This document shows, in pieces, positions 33,886 to 45,745 of a DNA stretch of 64,000 nt. A program made the position numbers and the translations under genes. Within the stretch, counting starts at the first letter, position 1. Each line of letters begins with the position of its first letter. The stretch comes from Staphylotrichum longicolle (lineage: Eukaryota > Ascomycota > Sordariomycetes > Sordariales > Chaetomiaceae), in assembly GCA_019096155.1 (NCBI GenBank), contig JAHCVI010000001.1:2232001-2296000 (forward strand), written 5' to 3'. The notes beneath the pieces were generated by a model, which was given only the letters and a program-made list of their open reading frames with translations, was not told the DNA's origin and made no database searches.

Positions 33886-35794
33886 CTAACCAGCGGCGGC
33901 GGTTGCCGTCGAAGTTGGCTGCTGCTGTTGCCGCTGTGCAGGGACCGGCGCCTTACCCTGAACCTGCCTCTTGGCCGGAGGCTGCATCTGCTTCCCACTG
34001 GGCTCCTCGGACGCGACTCGCTTAAGGCTCTTCTTAACCGGCCGCGGCTTCACCTCGCCCGGCTCAAAGACGTCGTCGGGGAGGCTTGTATTCTTAATGT
34101 GCTGAATCGACAGGAACATAAGCCCTTCTTCGTAGAGCTCGTTGGACGTGCACATGGCCTTCCAGTCGTTAACCTGAGACGACAGGTCGAGCGACTTGGC
34201 ACCCTCGACCAGCTGCAGCCCAATATAATGGTTAGTGTGGTAGATCTCCATATCTTCCGGTTCTGTTTTCTTCTCGGGAATGTCCTCGAGTTTGACCTTG
34301 GCATCACCATGTTCTTCGGTCGGTTCGGATTTGACGTTCGTCGCTGCTTCGGCTTTGTCCGGCTTGACCTCCTGCAAGGGTTCGGTCTTGGCCTGTTCCT
34401 CTCCATCGGCGGGCGGCTTGTACACGTACGCGAGACTGCCAGCGGATATCACTTCCTCGACTTGAGCATTGTTCTTGCACCGGTGCTCTCTGTCATAGCC
34501 CTTATTGAAGGGGCGCGCCAGGGCAATGGACGGGTGCAGCTCAAGCTTGTTGACCAGCACTCGCACCCTTGATTCGACGAAACCCGACCAGGCGTTCTGC
34601 GCCTTCTTCGTCCTGCTCGAGGCAATAACTGTGAGGTAGTACCTGAACCCTGAAGTGAAGAAGGTGTGCTTTGTGAACAGATCTTTCCATGGCCGTTTGC
34701 CGATCATGATCTCGTCTGTTACCTGCGCTCCCCTTTCGAGCTCTTGCTGGATCACCACCAGGGACGATTTGCCGACGTTGTGCGTGGCACACATAGATGG
34801 GTAGGACGGCGTGATGATGGGCATCTTGTGATTCCTATCACTGGCGTAGAGCTATTCTGTGGTGAGACATCAGCGTCGGCCAGGGCCGGGGTTGACTCAC
34901 CTTGGGATTCCACACCGCAACCCGTGTAACGGGGGACCCGTATTCGATGTCCTTGAGGAGAACCGGGAGAGGCCACGGCCACTTAAGCATGATGTTGAAG
35001 AACTTGTTGACAATCACGGCACTTGCGGCCTTGGGGTAGAGCTGGCAAACTCTGGCGACGAGCATGGCCCAGGCCACACCACCAGGGTAGCCCATGATGT
35101 TGGCGTAGATGGCCTTTCGCTGAGCCCACAGCTTGATGGCGCGAAGGGCCAGCTTGAAGGTAGCTGGCTCAGGGACAAGGTGCAGGATCTCGTCCGTCAC
35201 TCTCGTGCCGTTCAGGGAGCGAACTTCGTTTTCGCTCAGGCCGCGAAGGAGATTGTTGTCGGCCAAGCTCCAGTCCTTGTCATCCGGCAGCTGCTTCAGC
35301 GTCTGGATGGAGCAAAAGATGAGATCGATGCTGATGCCGGAGAACTCGAACTTGATGATGGGCACAAAGGCCTCGGGCACCGGGGTCAAGTCCGTGATGG
35401 CACCAGGCGGGGCCATCTCGACGAGGACTTCGGGGAAGATCTTGAAGTATTGCTCGACCGTAACATACTTGGGGGCGACAACGAGTGTATCCATATCGGA
35501 GCCTGGTCCGTAGACGCCGAGGCGATAGCTGCCATATGTGAACACCCGACCGATGGCATCGCGAATTAGGATGGTGTTCTTGGGCTCCTTCTCCTGCGCG
35601 GCCCTCTGCACAAATACGTTGGTAATCTTTTCGAGCTTGCGGAGGACTTCGGCTCTCTTTTCGGTCTCGGCTGGGGATTCAAAAGTGCCCTGGGCGCGCA
35701 ACTCCTGGTGTAGCGCCTGGTTCAGTCGCTTCTCGGCCTCTGACGGCAGAGCCGTCGAAATAGGAGGCGTCACGCCGTAGAACCGCTCCGACAT
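33886..35794 (-). CDS. PAP1: Nuclear poly(A) polymerase Pap1 (one 1-nt frameshift)
   Basis: Minus-strand exons 35794-34901 and 34856-33886 give about 620 aa. It adds the poly(A) tail to cleaved pre-mRNA within the cleavage and polyadenylation factor. The start MSERFYGVTPPIS is typical. The nucleotidyltransferase core has GSYRLGVYGPGSDMDTL (two catalytic Asp) and SGISIDLIF (third Asp), then the central domain LRAIKLWAQRKAIY and GYPGGVAWAMLVARVCQLYP. The RNA-binding C-terminal domain follows (MPIITPSYPSMCATHNV, RYYLTVIA), ending in a Lys/Glu/Pro/Gln-rich tail. Just after the intron one base is missing at about 34851 (AGC-TCTAC, expected Ser-Leu-Tyr), which breaks the frame between PVTRVAVWNPK and YASDRNHKMPI. 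Confidence 0.93.
34848..34856 (-). other. 1-nt deletion in Pap1 exon 2
   Basis: Exon 2 begins AATAGCTCTAC on the minus strand. The conserved reading Asn-Ser-Leu-Tyr-Ala-Ser-Asp-Arg requires one extra C at about 34851. Without it a TAG appears in phase immediately. Confidence 0.75.
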
Positions 35795-36630
35795 GATGGA
35801 TGTTGGGGCCTGAGCCAAAATCGAATTGTGATGCTTGGGGTCGTGTTTCGTGGTGACGCGCTGGCGAAAGTCGCAGAGCGGCGTGTCGCAAGGCCCCGAA
35901 GCCCAAAGGGAATGTCGAGGAACGAGTGTCGGTGGTGGGAGGAGGAAAGAGAGAAAAATGAAGGAATTATGATGAATTGAATGGGAGTGCCGGTGCCGCC
36001 GCAGAATCAAGTCATGATATGGCGACGGCAAGGAGGATGTGGGAGTGCAAGATGAAGAAGAGAGGCGTAATCGGGAGGGCTGAAAGAAGAGGTGGTTTGC
36101 AAACAGAGATCAGAAGCCAGGACCGTAGATTAGCGCGTGTTATTATGGAGACGCGAGACCCACTGGGCTCAGACACAGCTTCCACAAAATTACGGCGCTT
36201 GATAACCTTAACCATTGTGTATTGACGCGGCACAATACACAGCGTGAGGTCAGCAGCGGCTGAACGGCGACAACCATGCAGGTCTGCTGAGACACACTCC
36301 TTCCGCGATACAAAGTGCTGCAAGTGAAGGATATTATCAATTACGATATGACCAGTAGAGAGATCCCTGAACGATTGTTATCAGGTCGACAATAGAGTCC
36401 CTTTCAGTCCGAGATCAGGGATGCATGAGTTTGTTACAATAACTTGTATTGATAACGGGTAATTTACACCGACCAGGGAGTCGCCGTGGGTCGTCTCATG
36501 CAACACCCCACCCCCACCAGGATCTCGCTTCAGCCTTGTGGGAGCGGAACTTGGAAGCGATCCGGTCAGGTCTTGGTACCCGCTTGACCCGGTTCTGCAC
36601 TCCTTCTTGGAGCTTCGATGGGGACAAACG
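35795..36630. promoter_or_regulatory. Divergent promoter region of Pap1 and the DUF676-like hydrolase
   Basis: 836 bp lie between two divergent start codons, so both promoters must be here. On the Pap1 side the leader stays open upstream of the ATG (to about 36031) but looks non-coding. No conserved element is claimed. Confidence 0.5.
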
Positions 36631-37930
36631 ATGAAAAAGACACTCCTTCTCTGCTTTATCCACGGCTTCAAGGTTGTCCGCCCTGGCAAGTATTTCCATG
36701 GGGCGTCACTGAGTAACAGGCAACAGGGGGATGATTCGACCTTTGGCAGGAACAATGCCTTCGTTGAGCACCTGCGCAGGTCTCGCGGGGCGCCCTGCCC
36801 AAAATCGATGTACAGGCCATAGTCTACCCCAAATACGAAACCCGCGGCGACCTGGGCGAATGTGTCTCTCGTTTCAGCGACTGGCTCCTCAACAAGGTCA
36901 TCGATCTCGAAGTCGCCCGCCCCCCTCCCCGACCATCGACCCCTCCGTCCGGGTCGTCCTCGTCGGGCACTCGATGGGAGGCATCGTCGCCGCCGAAACC
37001 ACCATCCGCATCTCCTCCGAGCAGCCAATCCACAACAGCGTCGACGAGGACAGCCCGACCAAGTCCTCCACCGCCATGCCGCCCCCCCCCAACGCGCTCA
37101 TGTTCCCTTACATTCAAGGCGTGCTCGCCTTCGATACGCCTTTTCTCGGCATCTCCCCGGGAGTGGTTGCCCACGGCGCAGAGACCCACTACGCCACCGC
37201 TTCTACAGCCATCGCCCAACTCAGCGGGCTGACGAGTCTTTGGGGCGGGGCAAAGGCGGCGACCAACGCCGGCCCCAAGGCGAACGTCGCCGGTGCGCTG
37301 CCCCCGGCGCAGGGGAGCCGGGACGTCAACAAAGACAAGGAGAACAAGGCAGCCCCAGGTGGCTGGGGCAGATGGGGCACCATCGCAATGGCTGCTGGGG
37401 CCGTTGGCGCGGTCGCAGCGGGCGGTGCCGCTGCATACTTGCACCGTGAGCAGATCTCTCAGGGACTGGGGTGGGCGACGTCGCACCTGGAGTTTGTCGG
37501 GTGTCTGGCACGCAAGGAGGAGCTGCGGCGGCGGGTCGCGTGCATGGTGAGAGTCAACAAGGAGCTCGGTGTTGGTTTCGGGAACCTGTATACCCGGCTG
37601 GGGCAGGCGGCGGGGTCAAAGCAGGTCGGCATGGTCGGGACGGTGCTTGGGAGTGAGCGGACGTTTTGCGTCGTGCCGCAGCGGGACCAGGCCGGGGATT
37701 GGCGACAGGCGGTGAATAACAAGGCCACCGATGAAGTCGGGGCGCATATTTGTGAGTGGCCTTTCCCATTATCGGTGTCTAACTTGTGGTGCTGACGATC
37801 TGCAGCCATGTTCGAGCCGAAGGAGAACCCCGGGTTGGAGCAGCTGACTAACGACGCGAGGGATATGGTCGTGGGCTGGTTGCGCAATGATTGGTATGAG
37901 AGCAGCTCAGCTGATACAATCCGGCCATGA
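36631..37930 (+). CDS. DUF676-like alpha/beta hydrolase (two 1-nt frameshifts)
   Basis: Exons 36631-36672, 36727-37751 and 37806-37930 give about 397 aa. The start MKKTLLLCFIHGFK carries the oxyanion HGF motif. The nucleophile elbow GHSMGG is at about 36964-36981, followed by the PYIQGVLAFDTPFLGISP segment typical of these lipase-like serine esterases. An insertion with a hydrophobic helix (WGTIAMAAGAVGAVAAGGAAAYL, about residues 210-235) suggests membrane attachment. The last exon reads MFEPKENPGLEQLTNDARDM. The substrate is unknown; family members include putative lipases. Two single-base losses are needed to read through, at about 36779 (AGG) and within the C-rich 36919-36930 run. They cancel only with a third change of frame, so the raw sequence gives no full-length ORF. 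Confidence 0.8.
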
Positions 37931-38119
37931 GGCCGCAAAAGGGGGTTTGTACGGTGGCGGACACACTCATGCCGTTGGATATTTTACGCCCAAGACCTGC
38001 CCCCGAGGCGCGTTCTATGTATTTCCGTTTATACCCGCTTGATAAAGCACCTTGGGACAGGGCGAATTCTGCCCTACATGGAGATTTGAGTCAAATCTGG
38101 CTCTATTTGGAGAGATCCA

Positions 38120-38908
38120 TTACTGCGTTTTCTTCTCGACTGTGTTGCCGGCCCCGAGATACTTCTTCCGCTGCTTCAGCATGTGGGTGTAAAGAATGAA
38201 CGAGCCTAAGCCCACGAATGTCAGCAAAGGCTACATCACAGCATTCCCATCCGGGGTTCACCCCACTCACCAGGAATATACGCCAACAGCACCAGCACCA
38301 ACCCATAGGGGTACCACACAGCGAGGCTTGACGCCGGTCCAAACAGCGCCTGCAGCGTCATGGCCACTTCGCTGCTGATGCCGACCGGGTACAGCACTAG
38401 GAACGCGCTGTACCGCAGCCAGTTCAGCCAGCCGGGCACGGCCTCGACCTGCTTCAGCGCATACGACGTGTAGCGGATCACCTCGGTCAAGCTCCAGGCG
38501 CACAGCATCGACGAGTAGAAGACGCTGGCGTTGAGGTGCGGGAACGGCCAGCAGATGGCCCACATGAGGAAGAGACGGCTGGCGACCTGCATGACGGTCG
38601 TGAAGACGGGGGCGGGGACGACGCCTGTGGGTGGGGGGATCACATGCGTTAGCTTTCCGCTTAAGAGGGAGAACGAGAAGGGCACAGGATGCGGGTTGCG
38701 CACCGGTCAGGGCGTGCAGAATCTCCATGACAGCACAGGTCTGGGTGATGCGCGCAAAGTTGTCGACCACAATCGGCACGAAGAACGAGCCCTTCCATCC
38801 CAGCACCACGGCGACGCGGCCGAGGATGGTGGCCCAGGCGATGGCCGAGGCGGCATTGTAGAGGATGAGGTAGGCCTTTTTGGGGCCAAAGCCGTTGGAT
38901 TGGGCCAT
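38120..38908 (-). CDS. PHS1: Very-long-chain 3-hydroxyacyl-CoA dehydratase Phs1
   Basis: Minus-strand exons 38908-38704, 38624-38271 and 38205-38120 give 214 aa. The enzyme removes water from 3-hydroxyacyl-CoA in the third step of very-long-chain fatty-acid elongation in the ER. The PTPLA family pattern is clear: YLILYNAASAIAWATIL, VVDNFARITQTCAVMEILHAL, the SRLFLMWAI helix, EVIRYTSYAL with the catalytic Tyr, YPVGISSEVAM with the catalytic Glu, and a closing helix with Lys/Arg tail ending KKTQ, an ER-retrieval-like dibasic end. For the last intron the acceptor at 38206 (TTAG) is used, because a nearer TAG at about 38231 leaves the wrong phase. Confidence 0.92.
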
Positions 38909-39624
38909 CGTGTTGTAATTCTGTCGGGGATTGGGTGTGGGCAACGTGGGACCTCGAAGGCGCGTTTGGTCGTGAGATCTCAACAGGCAGCTGGAAAACT
39001 GTTGACTTCGACGCTCTGGGTTGGAAGTTTTGTTGGCCCCTGTCACATTCTCGTCGGTGCCCGCGGCAGTCGAGCTTGCCGCTGGCAGGGGATCCCGGGC
39101 CTGAGTCCAGGGGTTGTGGGGACTATTCAGCGCAGGGGTCCAGACTCGAACACAGCACCACACAATCCCTCATCCTGACCACGCACTCGGCGCTGTAGAG
39201 CTGGAGAATGGTGACGCGCAGCTCCATTTCGCACACTTCCAGTCCGCAGCTTGCAATGGTTTTTTACCCTGAGCACATCGCTTAGAAGGTGAGGTTCTGT
39301 CAGGCGACCGACTTGGAGACCGTGTAAACAAACCACAACACCGCTCCAGTTCGAAACGGGACTTTCATATGCTTGGGTGCGTGTGTTACTCTTTCATGGG
39401 TTTCCATTTCATGCTTCATAACTCATAACTCATAACCCAAAACCGCAAGTATCCTCCCATAATTCTGTCCCGCAGCTCAAAGATTACATGTCACAGAGCC
39501 CGCTCCGTCTCTATCCAGCTCAACTTTCACCCTACCCAACTGCCCTGCAGCGCTTCCCTTCCGTCGTCACAAATTAATCACTGACAAACCCATCCCACCG
39601 CCTCACTCCAGAAAGGCAGGCAGT
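38909..39624. other. Intergenic region upstream of Phs1
   Basis: It holds the Phs1 promoter and the 3' side of the next minus-strand gene. A 7-bp unit (actcata) is repeated three times at 39417-39437. No coding pattern is recognised. Confidence 0.5.
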
Positions 39625-40064
39625 CTATTTCTTCGTAACCGCCCTCCAAAGATCCCCAAGGCCCTTTCCGCCAAACAGGAACTCGTCCGAGTGTCTGCCA
39701 CAGTAGCTGTGGGCATTCACCTTCTTGCTCGAGACGACAGCCGGCCGCTTCATGCTGTCAGCAGGAACTGCTGGCGAGCCCTTGCCGCCGCTGCTGGTGC
39801 CCCAAAGCAGAGGGGACGACGTGGAGGTGGTGGAGGTGGGCGAGGCGTAGTCGTAACCGCCGCCCGAGAAAGGGCCGGATGTCTAGACAGCAGATGTCAG
39901 CTTGATGCTGTTGCTTATTGCCTGGAGAGATGGGGAAGGAATAGAGAGGGGGGACGAACCATGCTGCCTGCCGACTGGGGCGTCCCCGCGACGGGGCTCG
40001 TGGGGACCCTGACGGGCCCAATGTCGAGCGGGGGTGGAGCGGGAGCGCGGGAAGAAGCGTCCAT
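39625..40064 (-). CDS. Small unknown protein, probably conserved in fungi
   Basis: Minus-strand exons 40064-39960 and 39882-39625 splice in phase to 120 aa. The first exon is Pro/Ala/Ser rich (MDASSRAPAPPPLDIGPVRV). The second is Ser/Thr/Gly rich and ends in a compact segment with SYCGRHSDEFLFGGKG followed by LGDLWRAVTKK. The Cys/His/Arg plus hydrophobic C-terminus looks like a conserved module, while the front is probably disordered. No known domain is recognised. Support for it being a gene is the clean GT..AG intron in phase and the contrast between low-complexity and structured halves. Confidence 0.6.
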
Positions 40065-41211
40065 CGAAGTAGGTAGTGAGAGGCAGGTGAGGCGAGGCTC
40101 GAGTATATGCTCGAGTAAGGTGAGGCTACCGGGGAGCCGGGGCGGATGCGAGATCAGGCACGCAGATGATCGTGCCGCACCGATCGGGTCTGGTAACAGC
40201 ACTATTGGTCTCCTTGACAGGAAGACAGGGTCGACAGGGTCTCAATGACCGGATTCAGGCTGGTGGTTGGATGGAGAGGGTTTGCACTGCCGCCACCACC
40301 AAGGTAGTGTGTGACCTGACTTCTAGACAAGTGCAGGTGTGGGGGACGAGGTGTGTATGCCTGAAGGATCGGGAAGGGGACAATCCAGGAGCGAACCGAG
40401 TGCAAAACAGGTAGGTAGGAGGAAGAGAAGGGGAAAGGCAGGGGAAATCAAGCCGAGAGATGGGCAATTAAGAACCAACAGGCAGCAGGACGCAAAGAGG
40501 ACAGGAAGCCCCCAAAGTCCTACCTCACTTATATGGCCCGCGATAACCGATCAGGGAGAAAACGGGGAGTCATGTGTGCAAAAGGTTGGCCGCCTTCTCC
40601 CGTTTCCCTTTGTCAATTCCCTCATTCGCCCATTTGGGCATTCCTGCGATGACTGCCTCAGACACTCCATGAGTCGACCACTCGCCGGTGTGTTATGCCC
40701 GGCTTCCACCGCAGTTGCATCCATACGGTCCACCTCTGTGCGTCCACGTGTAGATCTCGAGCAGCATGCCGAGCATGCCCAGCAATTCCAATTGCCTTGT
40801 TTGCCAGAAAGCGGGGAGAAACCCCAACGTCCCCATAGGGCTGCATGGGTCTCGGACGCGGTGATTAGTCGGGGTACGGCACCGTCCGGCTTACATGCCG
40901 TGTCAACGGTGTCATGCGGACTAGATTGTGGGGAATGAGGTGGTTCGCAACGAGGCGACTGTTTGCTGCCTGAGGGTGACTCGTCACCGCAATGCCGTAT
41001 CCGGCTGGGCCAGCGTTGCAGTGAGCCTCAAAACGCCCCCGATTTCATCCGCCATGCGCCAATTCTTACCCTTGATGCTCGGTCCCTTTTTGGGAAACGG
41101 TGTGAGGTGAATACGGATCAATCAACGACCGCTGTGACCATAATGTCACGCAGACCAGGACTATGCCCAGGGTATCCTCAAACGCGTGTCTTTTTCATGC
41201 CCCCCGTCTAT
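40065..41211. other. Intergenic region, nothing recognised
   Basis: 1.1 kb between the small-protein start and the 3' end of the Phe-tRNA synthetase gene. It presumably holds a promoter and a 3' UTR. No RNA gene or repeat family is seen. Confidence 0.5.
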
Positions 41212-43207
41212 CTAGTTCTTGTCTAGCCGCACTGCCGGGTTCTTTTGGATGAAGTTGAGGTCGACTTGGTGACCGAGCAACTCGCGAATGTTCGAAATGC
41301 CGTACTTGATCATTGTCGGTCTCTCCAAGCTCAGACCGAAACCGAACACCCTCATGTCCTTGGGCAGACCCATGGCCTGCGCGTGGATGTCAGCTTCCGA
41401 CCCGCACTCTAATCAGTTGCTCCTGCAAGGAGAACATACCTCCAGCATTTCAGGCCTGAAGATACCCGAGTTACCAATCTCGATGAGCTTGTTGAGCCCC
41501 TTGTGGTACGAGAAGATCTCCATACTCGGCTCTGTGTAAGGGTTGTATCTGCAACACGCAGTCAGTTGCTGTATGTCTCGGATGCGAGACTAGAACTACT
41601 CACGCCGGCTTGAAGCGCAGGTCAGTCACACCCATCGCATTGAAGAAGATCTCCATGAACTCCATCAGACCGCCCAGAGTCAGCCCGTAGTCGGCGATGA
41701 CGCCTTCTACTTGATGGAACTCGCATAGATGAGTCGCATCAACCGTTTCGTTTCTAATTGACTGTGAGCGCTGAAGTCCATGGGGGTGAAGACTTGTCAT
41801 TACCTGAAGACTCTGTCGATAGAGAAGTACCGGGCCGGCGGAACACGCCCATCCTGGCGCTGACCAGCCAGTTTCTGCAGCATGGCCGCTGAGACAGAAG
41901 TTGTGTGTGTCCGCAGGACAAGTCTTGCCGAAATCAGTCCAATCCACCCAAGCGTTTAAAGATCTTTACATACCTGAGCGATTCCTCCTCAGACCATGGG
42001 TATCTGTACCCAATCGACCCATACTTGCCGCTCTCGTGGACTTGCCTCACGTTTTGGAAGTACTCTTCATAGTCCTGCTTATCGTCCGCGGACACTGGCC
42101 CGGGCCTGCCGGCCTTTGGTGGGTCCGAGACATAGAAAGTGTCTTGCAGGTCGCGAGCAGGATGTTGCTACAAGATGTGAGACAAAGTCGATCTGAATTC
42201 GGGGCTTAAAGCAGCATACCTGAGGCACGAAGAGAGTATCGAAGTTCTGTTTTCCCTCGAGTCAGCAATCGAGTCACGGTTTTGGGCAGAATACCATGGC
42301 CACGTACCCAGAACCCGGACTCAACGAACTGATTGGTAGGCATTTCTGTGAAGCCCATCTCGAAGAAGATTTGCCTGCGGAAGGTACCAGGGGTCAGCGC
42401 ACTCCCAATTGCAAATAGCGGGCGTTGCGCCTGGGAAAACAAACCTGAACTCGTGCCGCACCTTGTTCAGGGGGTGCAGGGCGCCGGCGTGCTGGTCGGC
42501 TCCCAGAGCCTTGAAGTTGTACGGCTTGAAGGTGGCCGTCTTCCAAGCGCCAGATGCCAGCATCTCGGCTGTGAGATCCGTCTCCTCCTTCACCATCTCC
42601 AGCGCGAACTTGGGCCCCTTGCTTATCCTGAAGGAAATAACCTTCTGCATCTTCAGAAGCTTGCGCTTCTTCAAGTCGGCAATGATCTTGGCGTCGTGCG
42701 TCCGCGTCTCCTGGATCACCTTGAGCTGATCGCGCGTCACATCGTTGATCGATTCAACCTTCCAGACTCGTCAGCCCCTAGACCTCGTAGAGAATCCGCA
42801 TTGGACAAGCATACCAATGCAACCAGCTTCGCGCCATCCTTCTTGATCCACTTCTCCTTGAAGGCCTTGCCCTGACCAAGCTTGGTCACCGTCTTGTCGC
42901 CAATCTTGCTCTCGAGGTCCTGGATCGAGAGGCCGTCCAGGGCCTGACGCACCGCCTCAAAGACGCGGGCCTCGTGGCTGCCATGGCTGACAATGATTTC
43001 GGCCTCGGGTTCCAGAAACGCCTCCTCGCGCTCAACCTGCTCGTATGTGACCATCGACCGGGAAGCGAGCCGGTCGAGAGCGGCTTTGAGCGACTCGAAG
43101 GGGACATCGGCAAAGGTCTCGGTGGACGAAATCGGGTCGGACTTGGAGAGGGCCTGGAGGACCACCGTGGTGAGGTCCCCCGTCGGGTTGCTGCTTGCTG
43201 GGGCCAT
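41212..43207 (-). CDS. FRS2: Cytosolic phenylalanyl-tRNA synthetase, alpha subunit
   Basis: Nine minus-strand exons: 43207-42815, 42758-42445, 42374-42308, 42246-42220, 42167-41974, 41923-41804, 41753-41604, 41548-41440 and 41376-41212. All junctions join in phase to 512 aa. It is the catalytic subunit of the alpha2-beta2 enzyme that charges tRNA-Phe. The N-terminus carries winged-helix DNA-binding-like domains (TTVVLQALSKSDPISS onward). The class II catalytic domain has GFTEMPTNQFVESGFWNFD (motif 1 region), motif 2 around YFSIDRVFRNE and HLCEFHQVEG, and motif 3 GFGLSLERPTMIKYGI. Exon 4 is a 27-nt microexon. There is no mitochondrial presequence, so the cytosolic form is called. Confidence 0.95.
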
Positions 43208-45021
43208 GTTGCCTGCTGTTGTTGCTCGAGGTCCGTCTCTGTCTCTCCGAGGACTGTTGACTCAGACGCAGAATCGCGGGGCACCGATGTTCAGACCCAA
43301 GACCCACCCGCCAGTCACAACAATTTTAGGTGGGGTCGGCATGCCCTTTGATAGATGCATAACCTCTTTAAGAAGTATCACAATCCCATTGTCGAAGGAA
43401 ACATGCTCTCCTCGACTTCTTTCCGAGCATTGTGAAATAGATGGCAAGTCTGCTATACGATTGGCTTTTTACTGGTTGCCTGAGAGTTGTTCTTCAGAAA
43501 CAGACATGATGAATCCCTCACTTGCCCTTGGCGCATGTGGTCAAAGCGAGAGAATGACTGGCGCTCATTGTCAATATGTAAGAGTAGGGTGACTTTTGCT
43601 AGGTTGTATACCTCACTCGTCGGGGCGCTTTCCAAACTTCTTAAGCTAAGTTGCTAGATGACTGTGAAAATGCAAGTTGCCAAGGGTGTGAGTACTGACT
43701 TATCGCGAACCAGACACGTACTGTGGAAGGTTGGCCCAGCTTCCATCCAACAATGAGGTACGGGCATGAATGGTGAGGGACATGGTGGAGGCAAGCTTGA
43801 GATTTGAAATCCATTGGGTAGCAGTTTCGTGTCATGTCTCCATTAGGGGAGCTATATCCGCGGACTTTGCGGCCGTTGGTATCCTGAAATACCAATTTGG
43901 CATGGGAAGGAATCAACTCAATCACGTACGTATAAGAGCAAGGAAAGTTTTTTGATCCAGCACGTGGGTCAGTGTCTGCCCCATACCTGGCATGACGGCC
44001 AGCTTGAGCACCATGGACGATTTCCCGTAACAGTTCCAAGATCCATATTCCACCAGTTGCCTGGATCGCTGGAAGTAAGAAGTGGAGCTCGGGTACCTTA
44101 CCCGCCAGGTCCCAGGGAGGACCGGCACTTTCACCTGCAGCTGGCAGCTTGGCTTGCAGCATGGAATGCATGGCAGGTAGGAGCGAATGATCCTTTGGTT
44201 AGGTATTGGGAACATTACACTATATATTGGTGGTTAGACTGCAACGCGGCAAGGGGTGTTCTCGTTATTCAACCGAAACTGGGCCTCAAGTTCTAGGTTG
44301 CGAGCTGAGCTAGATCAAAAGCAAAAATCCCTTTCTCAAAGATTTATGTTGGGCGACGAGGAGAGGTGCTATCAGCATAAACGGACGAGTCTCAGGACTT
44401 GTGTCCACGCTGCGAATGGAGCATTACCTTGGCCATCGCCACGTTTGCAAATTCTTGGTCATGGTTCAGGAGGAAGCAGATATGTCTTTCCCTCTATGCT
44501 CGTATTCCAACGCGCAACAGACATTGTTGTCAGGAACTTTTCTAATGTGAGTTGATGCTAAAGTTGTCCTTGGTTTATTTGCTTGAGTTACAGTCCAGCT
44601 CCGGTTGGGGTGTCCACGCTTGAGACTTCATACCTCAGACCTGGGAGTTTAGAAGTTGTGTTTGTGAGCGCCTGGGACGACGCCCGACGGCCCAGTGTCA
44701 GTGTCAAGATATCACATCACCCATGGCAATCGCCGAAGGAGTATGTTGAAGAGCGTGAACATAAATGCCGGCCCCATGAGGCCGGGCATCCCTTGTATTA
44801 AAAGTTGTAAGTCGTGTATCCATGTACCGTAAACGCTGTCCCCCCTTCAGATGCAGCCTGCGCCTTCGCATAATGTCATCCATAAGCCGAGGCGGATTTC
44901 CCCGAAACGCCGCGAACCGGCCACCGCGCCCAATACCCAAGAGCGGCCGGAATGATGTAAGAGGTAACCTTGTCATGTACAGAAACCACCCTGTCCTGCG
45001 TCTCAAAACCTGGACGTCTTT
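43208..45021. other. 1.8-kb intergenic region
   Basis: It holds the promoter of the Phe-tRNA synthetase gene and the 3' region of Arl1. No protein, tRNA or repeat was recognised. The longest open stretch (43641-44171, minus) shows no family pattern. Confidence 0.5.
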
Positions 45022-45745
45022 CTAATCCTGTGATACGGTTTGCTGTGTCTGTTTAGTAGCTGCTCGCATGGCCATGCTTGAAAGTCAGGTTTGCATATCA
45101 CTCACCGACAGCCAGTCCATCCCCTCCTTGATGCCCGAGCCCTCCACTGCACTGCACGCCATGATGCTCCAGTTCCTGTCCCTGAGCTCGCCCAGCCGGA
45201 GCGCTTGCGAGATGTCGGCAGCACCCTTTGCACCCGGTTGGTCCTGCTTGTTCGCAAACACCAGGAGGGCGGCATCTTTCAGCTCATCTTCGTTCAGCAT
45301 GGCCGCAAGCTCGTCCGCTGCTGTCTGCAGGCGCTCGATATCGGTCGAGTCAACGACGAAGATGACCGCCGCTGTATTCGCATAGTAGCATCTCCAGTAT
45401 GGCCGGATGCTCGTCTGCCCGCCCAAATCCCAAACGTTGAAGTTGAGTTTCCCGTATGTGACGGACTCGACGTTGAATCCGATCGTGGGTATCGTTGTTA
45501 CTACTTCACCGATCTGTTGTTCATGTGTAAGCTACCGCTACGTGGCCAAAGAATACCAAATAAATCGCACCTTGAGTCTGTAGAGGAGTGTCGTCTTGCC
45601 GGCGTTATCCTGCGGGGCCAGGTGTTCAGCATGCGGGGTGTCGGAGTCAGGGGGAAAGGGAAATGCGAACCAGCCCAAGGATCAGGATCCGGATTTCCTT
45701 CTTTGCCCAAAGGAAGTTGGAGACCCATGACACGGTCTGACCCAT
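45022..45745 (-). CDS. ARL1: Arf-like GTPase Arl1
   Basis: Minus-strand exons 45745-45671, 45609-45571, 45513-45106 and 45048-45022 give 182 aa, the usual family size. Arl1 recruits GRIP-domain golgins to the trans-Golgi. Gly2 (MGQTVSW) is in place for myristoylation. The P-loop GLDNAGKTTLLY is split by intron 1. Switch I is TTIPTIGFNVE, switch II WDLGGQTSIRPYWRCYY, then VDSTD and NKQD for guanine binding and the CSA-type loop (MACSAVEG). The last 27-nt exon (TQQTVSQD) is chosen because it keeps phase and gives a normal length, so its exact boundary is less certain than the rest. Confidence 0.93.

Noticed and set aside
38231..38270. Shorter last intron in Phs1 using the nearer TAG acceptor
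   Set aside because: It leaves the wrong phase and an unrelated reading; the TTAG at 38206 gives the expected family C-terminus.
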